NCBI GenBank assembly: GCA_024638505.1
Contig: JAHEKE010000031.1
Span: forward strand, 1 to 37,897
DNA from: Gammaproteobacteria bacterium
Lineage (GTDB): Bacteria > Pseudomonadota > Gammaproteobacteria > Arenicellales > JAANXG01
DNA length: 37,897 bases
Reading direction: 5' to 3'
This document shows, in pieces, positions 34,617 through 37,897 of this stretch. Under the pieces are notes generated by a model, which worked only from the letters and a program-made list of their open reading frames with translations, made no database searches and was not told the DNA's origin. How positions within the stretch are numbered: the stretch's first letter is position 1; each line of letters opens with the position of its first letter. The translations under genes were made by a program, and so were the position numbers.

Positions 34617-35297
34617 TCAACTGATCGATGCAACATCTAATCTCTGAAGATAGAGAGGAGGATGTTGTTCATGAATATCGACCGAGGATTTACTATACGG
34701 AAGAACAGAAGGCGATGATGTGGGAACGCTGGCAGAAGGGCGAATCTTTGCATTCCATTGCTCTATTATTTGATCGAAGCCATGGTTCTATTGCCGGTAT
34801 TCTGTCGAGGACGGGCGGGATAAGGCCGGCGCCGCGTCGACGATCGCGTCTGGCTCTGACATTGGCCGAGCGAGAAGAGATATCCTGCGGTGTGGTGGCG
34901 GGTTGTTCGATCCGCTCGATTGCGGCAACAATCGGTCGCTGCCCCTCCACGATTAGCCGAGAGATCCATCGCAATGGTGGCCGTGGATGTTACCGGGCGA
35001 GTGAAGCCGATCAGGGATCGTGGTTCAGAGATGGCTGACCACAAGCGCTTCACCCTGGCGACCGACATCAAGGTGTACTTCTGTGACCCACACGATCCCT
35101 GGCAGCGGGGTTCCAATGAGAACATCAACGGACTGTTGAGACAGTACTTCCCAAAAGGAACCGATCTATCGGTTCATTCTCAAGCAAAATTGAATGCTGT
35201 GGCCAGACGGTTAAACGAACGACCGAGAAAAACGTTAGACTACGAAACACCAGCTGAACGTTTCTATGCATGTGTTGCGTCGATCGGTTGAAATCGC
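34611..35297 (+). mobile_element. IS30-family insertion sequence, internally deleted
   Basis: About 687 bases bounded by imperfect terminal inverted repeats. The left end from 34611 begins GCGGATTCAACTGATCGATG; the right end, read inward on the minus strand from 35297, begins GCGATTTCAACCGATCGACG. They share about 20 of the first 25 positions. Inside are the start and the end of one transposase with the middle removed (see the pseudogene). A full IS30-type element is about 1.1-1.2 kb. No target duplication is obvious (GACT left, AACC right). It cannot move alone but keeps both ends, so it might be mobilised by an intact copy elsewhere. Confidence 0.8.
34628..35291 (+). pseudogene. IS30-family transposase with internal deletion and frameshift
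   Basis: The first part (34628-35020) encodes the two N-terminal helix-turn-helix regions: [40 protein letters not shown] and [17 protein letters not shown] up to CYRASEADQ. The sequence then jumps, in another frame, to [20 protein letters not shown] and [20 protein letters not shown], then YFPKGTDLS and [15 protein letters not shown], the C-terminal third of the DDE domain with the catalytic Glu. About 500-600 bases, including the first two catalytic Asp, are missing. The junction is near 35018-35027, where GATCA and GATCG lie close together, pointing to deletion between short repeats. The first frame ends at TGA 35036-35038. No functional transposase is possible. Confidence 0.9.
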
Positions 35298-35385
35298 AAC
35301 CCGATGCAGACGATCGCGATTAGATCATAGTACGCCCGTAATTTGCCCGAAATGGAAATTCGCTGCGGACAAACTGGGCGGATTT

Positions 35386-36615
35386 TCAATCCTCTTTGAA
35401 CAGATAAGAAAACCTCTCTCGCCATTCTGTGCAGCGTTGCGCATCGCGTTCCTCATAGATACGGATGGCAGATGGAAGGTCCAGTGTAAACGCATTCTCT
35501 CGATCTTCGCCCAAAGCAGTTAGTTGCATGGTGTACCAGGCCGTAATGCCACCCGGGGGTGCAGACTCGAATCTCGGAAAATTAGGATCACCACTCCCCT
35601 CGTTCAACCAAACCTCCGCAAGCCGAGGATCAAGAACCATGGCACGTGCCAGGCCAACCATATCGACATCACCACTAGCCACGGCCTCCGCCGCCTGCGC
35701 ACGCCTTTTGAATCCACCCGTAGCCATCAGAGGCACATTTGTTACCCCTTTTGCACGTCGGGCGAAGTCAAGAAAGTACGGCCCTTTACCTGAACCGTCG
35801 GAGCTTGCCTTCACACCGGGAAAGTAGGTTCCGCCACTAATGTCTATCAAATCAATCGAAGTTTTATCGAGAAGACGCACCACCTCCAGTGCATCAGCCT
35901 CTGTCAAGCCACCTTCCAGTTGGTCCGTCGAGTTGATCCTGATCCCGACAGGAAATGACGAACCAACGGAGCGCCTCACTTCGTCAATTACCTCAAGCAC
36001 TATACGGCATCGTGCCTCTATTGAACCGCCGTATCCATCGCTCCGGCGGTTAAACAATGGAGACAGGAATTGACTGAGTAACCAACCATGTCCAGCGTGA
36101 ATAAGAACGCCGCTAAAGCCTGCGGTCTTTGCGTATACTGCAGTTCTTGCATACATGTCAGGTAATTCCTGAACCTCTTCAATTGTCATACCCGCACATT
36201 GAAGGCTCTCAACATTGAGGGCAGACGGCCCCTTTGGTTGACTGATCGGAGGGTGCGAAAGCGCTCCGGCGTGACCGAGCTGCGGCCAAAGATGAGCGCC
36301 TTCAATCATGGCCCGGCTGGCTAATGACTGTATTGCCTGCTGATCGGTTTTCTCTCCAAGCACAAGATTTCCCGGTTTCTCCGGAAAGCGTGGATCACCT
36401 TGCACTTCACCGATGAAAGACACTGCGACTCCGCCTTCCGCCCATCTTTCGTAGAGTCGAATCTGCGCCTCGGTGGGATCGCCTCTACCGTTCCCGAGCG
36501 AATCCGACATTGCTGACTTTGCAATTCGATTTTTTAGAACTGCACCACAGGGAAGCTCCAGCGAGCTTCGTAGGACATGATTGGAATTTGAGGTGTCGCG
36601 ATTTGAAATCGTCAT
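35386..36615 (-). CDS. Old Yellow Enzyme-family NADH:flavin oxidoreductase
   Basis: 409-residue FMN-dependent TIM-barrel enzyme. The family signature is HAGHGWLLSQFLSPLFNRRS then DGYGGS, preceded by WPQLGHAG (FMN and substrate His side) and followed by VGIRINSTDQLEGGL, LIDISGGTYFPG, ATGGFKRRAQAAEAV and DMVGLARAMVLDPRLA at the phosphate-binding end. There is no second domain of the 2,4-dienoyl-CoA reductase kind. A C-terminal extension of about 70 residues (ITAWYTMQLTALGEDRENAF onward) is beyond the barrel. These enzymes reduce activated C=C bonds, often in xenobiotic or terpenoid metabolism; the substrate cannot be told. ATG 36615 has only a weak ribosome-binding site. Confidence 0.93.
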   Translation of the reverse strand: MTISNRDTSNSNHVLRSSLELPCGAVLKNRIAKSAMSDSLGNGRGDPTEAQIRLYERWAEGGVAVSFIGEVQGDPRFPEKPGNLVLGEKTDQQAIQSLASRAMIEGAHLWPQLGHAGALSHPPISQPKGPSALNVESLQCAGMTIEEVQELPDMYARTAVYAKTAGFSGVLIHAGHGWLLSQFLSPLFNRRSDGYGGSIEARCRIVLEVIDEVRRSVGSSFPVGIRINSTDQLEGGLTEADALEVVRLLDKTSIDLIDISGGTYFPGVKASSDGSGKGPYFLDFARRAKGVTNVPLMATGGFKRRAQAAEAVASGDVDMVGLARAMVLDPRLAEVWLNEGSGDPNFPRFESAPPGGITAWYTMQLTALGEDRENAFTLDLPSAIRIYEERDAQRCTEWRERFSYLFKED

Positions 36616-36756
36616 ATCATTTCAGTTTTCCAAAAGTTAACTCGATGTTGTTCGAATGAGGACTGAAGTGGAGCATTGTCCAACCGCTCTAAAAATCAGC
36701 GACTTTTTTCACAGTCTGGACCCAATCTGGACCTTCGCAGACTCTACCGGCGCTAT

Positions 36757-37176
36757 CTATTCCATAGCCGGGCGGGGAGGAAACGTCTGGTGGCGAGGTA
36801 AGCCGTCGTTAAGTTTGACCCAGGTTATCTGCTCTTTAGTAAACATATGACATTCAGGAGCTACGGATTCTGGATGATCGAGAGTGCCAACCAATGGCCA
36901 CATCGTCCTTGTGCTTAGGTTATGTTGAGCCACCGAGCTACCACAATGAGAACAGAACAATCGAGCAAAGCTGTCCGACGATTTGTACGGCATGGGTTCT
37001 TCTTGTGTCCAGGTCACAGTTTCGACTGGGAAACAAACGCCAGTGGCAAACGCTGCGCCAGTTGACCTTCGACACTTTTCACAGTGGCAGTGGGCTACTT
37101 GCATCGGTATCCCTATGGCTTCATACCGGACCGCTCCGCAAAGGCAACCACCGGTAGTTTTCTCTTCACCGCTCAT
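36757..37176 (-). CDS. GFA/CENP-V-domain zinc protein
   Basis: 139 residues. The start is ATG 37176 because GGGAGGT lies about 9 bases upstream and MSGEEKTTGGCLCGAVRY is the normal N-terminus; the frame is open to 37224 but the extra 16 residues are not conserved in character. Zinc ligands are seen as GGCLCGAV (C11, C13), AHCHCEKCRRSTGA (C30, C32, C35) and FCSHCGSSV (C75, C78). The family is named after glutathione-dependent formaldehyde-activating enzyme, but most members have no proven activity, and a glutathione-formaldehyde role should not be assumed. It lies 141 bases upstream of the flavin oxidoreductase on the same strand. Confidence 0.9.
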   Translation of the reverse strand: MSGEEKTTGGCLCGAVRYEAIGIPMQVAHCHCEKCRRSTGAAFATGVCFPVETVTWTQEEPMPYKSSDSFARLFCSHCGSSVAQHNLSTRTMWPLVGTLDHPESVAPECHMFTKEQITWVKLNDGLPRHQTFPPRPAME

Positions 37177-37576
37177 AAGGCCTACCTCCCCAACGAATGT
37201 CGGATTGAATTTACCACCTACCATTCAAGAAGTGGATCGTTTGGCTTGCTCAATCCTGCTGACGACTGCTCAGGGTCTGTCAACTCAAGGATGGAGCCCT
37301 TGTCACCGTCTTACCAATGGCGGGTGTGAGTATACAACGGAAATAAATATTTCGATTTCTCTGGTCACTGATATTCCGCAGTTGGCCGTTCAGCGCCGGT
37401 CGATCTATACAATCTTCAGTTGAAGAAGGGCTAATTCCCTCTGGTCTGCTCTGCAGCTAAAAGCTGTCACTCGTTGTACACGCTGGCGAGCCATTCGAAG
37501 AGGCCGGCGACCTATACCCAGGGATGCATGAAGCGAATGCAAGGCTATGTCTCTGTTGCTACGCGGCGCCTTGCTA
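37177..37576. other. 400-base gap with no recognised feature
   Basis: Between the GFA gene and the DUF4242-type gene I find no frame with protein character, tRNA, terminator or clear promoter. The GFA ribosome-binding site at 37185-37192 is the only assigned element. The upstream promoter of the GFA gene should be here. Confidence 0.45.
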
Positions 37577-37897
37577 TCAATTATTATTTTCGGTTGTTGG
37601 ATCTATCATCTTCCGTATAGGTGTGATTTTCGTTGCTGGAAATCCGCTGATCTCAGCGTGTTTTTGGATCATCTCTTCATTCTTCGCCAGATACTCACAG
37701 AATGTTTTGTCTGCGGCCACGTAGCTCTCGACCCATTGCACGTCTGGAGCAAGTTGCGCCACAACGCGTCCTGTCTGTTGAATGCATGATAAATTGAGAT
37801 CCAAATGCTGAATATACATATACAAGAAAAAAAGACAGCTGGGATTTGAGGTTGTAAGTGGGGCTCCCTCACTTACCGCTCGACGAATTTTTTCATC
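37577..37897 (-). CDS. DUF4242-type small protein, 5' end unresolved
   Basis: The C-terminal ~65 residues read PDVQWVESYVAADKTFCEYL, then NEEMIQKHAEISGFPATKIT and PIRKMIDPTTENNN. This is a very close fit to DUF4242-family proteins of about 90 residues ('QW..SYV..DK.yC.Y.A.NEE.I.eHa...GFPa..i...r..IDPTT'). The frame stays open to the window edge. The only candidate start inside is TTG 37825, which would give 82 residues with no ribosome-binding site. An ATG at 37896 in another frame begins MKKFVER, like the family's N-terminus, and stops after seven codons, so a frameshifted or decayed 5' end is possible. The function of the family is unknown to me. Confidence 0.7.
   Translation of the reverse strand, partial: DEKIRRAVSEGAPLTTSNPSCLFFLYMYIQHLDLNLSCIQQTGRVVAQLAPDVQWVESYVAADKTFCEYLAKNEEMIQKHAEISGFPATKITPIRKMIDPTTENNN

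Noticed and set aside
34227-34640. 137-residue plus-strand open frame over the repeat nest and SDR fragment
   Set aside because: Its apparent signal-peptide-like start is the antisense of the SDR N-terminus, where TGGSNGLG is clear on the other strand.

Overview
The window is chromosomal DNA of a gammaproteobacterium (Pseudomonadota). The strongest sign is the minus-strand order tRNA-Leu, tig, clpP, clpX, lon, hupB, tRNA-Val, tRNA-Asp, ppiD, then fabI and a Yej/Npp-type peptide ABC transporter. As I recall it, this is the order in Pseudomonas aeruginosa. The proteins are too divergent for me to name a genus. A free-living, possibly marine, lineage is a guess based on the accessory genes.

Layout. 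1-3362 (+): the 3' part of valS, a lipid A acyltransferase-type gene and a CPBP membrane protease overlapping it by ATGA. 3392-11868 (-): pterin carbinolamine dehydratase, then a tight run yejA-yejB-yejE-yejF-rsmJ-rsmE in which a peptide importer is linked to two 16S rRNA methyltransferases. 11920-12714 (+): fabI, divergent from yejA. 12758-21577 (-): the proteostasis block (PpiD, HU, Lon, ClpX, ClpP, trigger factor) with three tRNAs. A heat-shock-like promoter lies in front of lon, a sigma70-like promoter in front of hupB, and a clear terminator after tRNA-Asp.

21816-33893 is accessory. It holds a sulfotransferase-like protein, a DUF2142 membrane protein and a UbiA-type prenyltransferase (the last two meet stop to stop at TGATCA). 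These are followed by a compact plus-strand cluster of three genes. The first is a 1056-residue SAM / class III cyclase / AAA ATPase / TPR protein, the second a JmjC-type Fe(II)/2-oxoglutarate oxygenase, and the third a cytoplasmic HExxH metallopeptidase. A secreted HELMH protein with aspartate-rich calcium-binding-type repeats converges on the cluster with a 1-base gap. This cyclase-oxygenase-peptidase set is my best candidate for an undescribed system. Its function is not known to me.

33894-37897 is a rearranged zone. A nest of related inverted repeats cuts off a short-chain dehydrogenase after about 27 residues, next to an internally deleted IS30-family element with both terminal repeats. 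After it come an Old Yellow Enzyme-family oxidoreductase, a GFA/CENP-V zinc protein and a DUF4242-type protein running off the window. Decayed coding traces also lie at 23060-23511, including the C-terminal end of a cupin.
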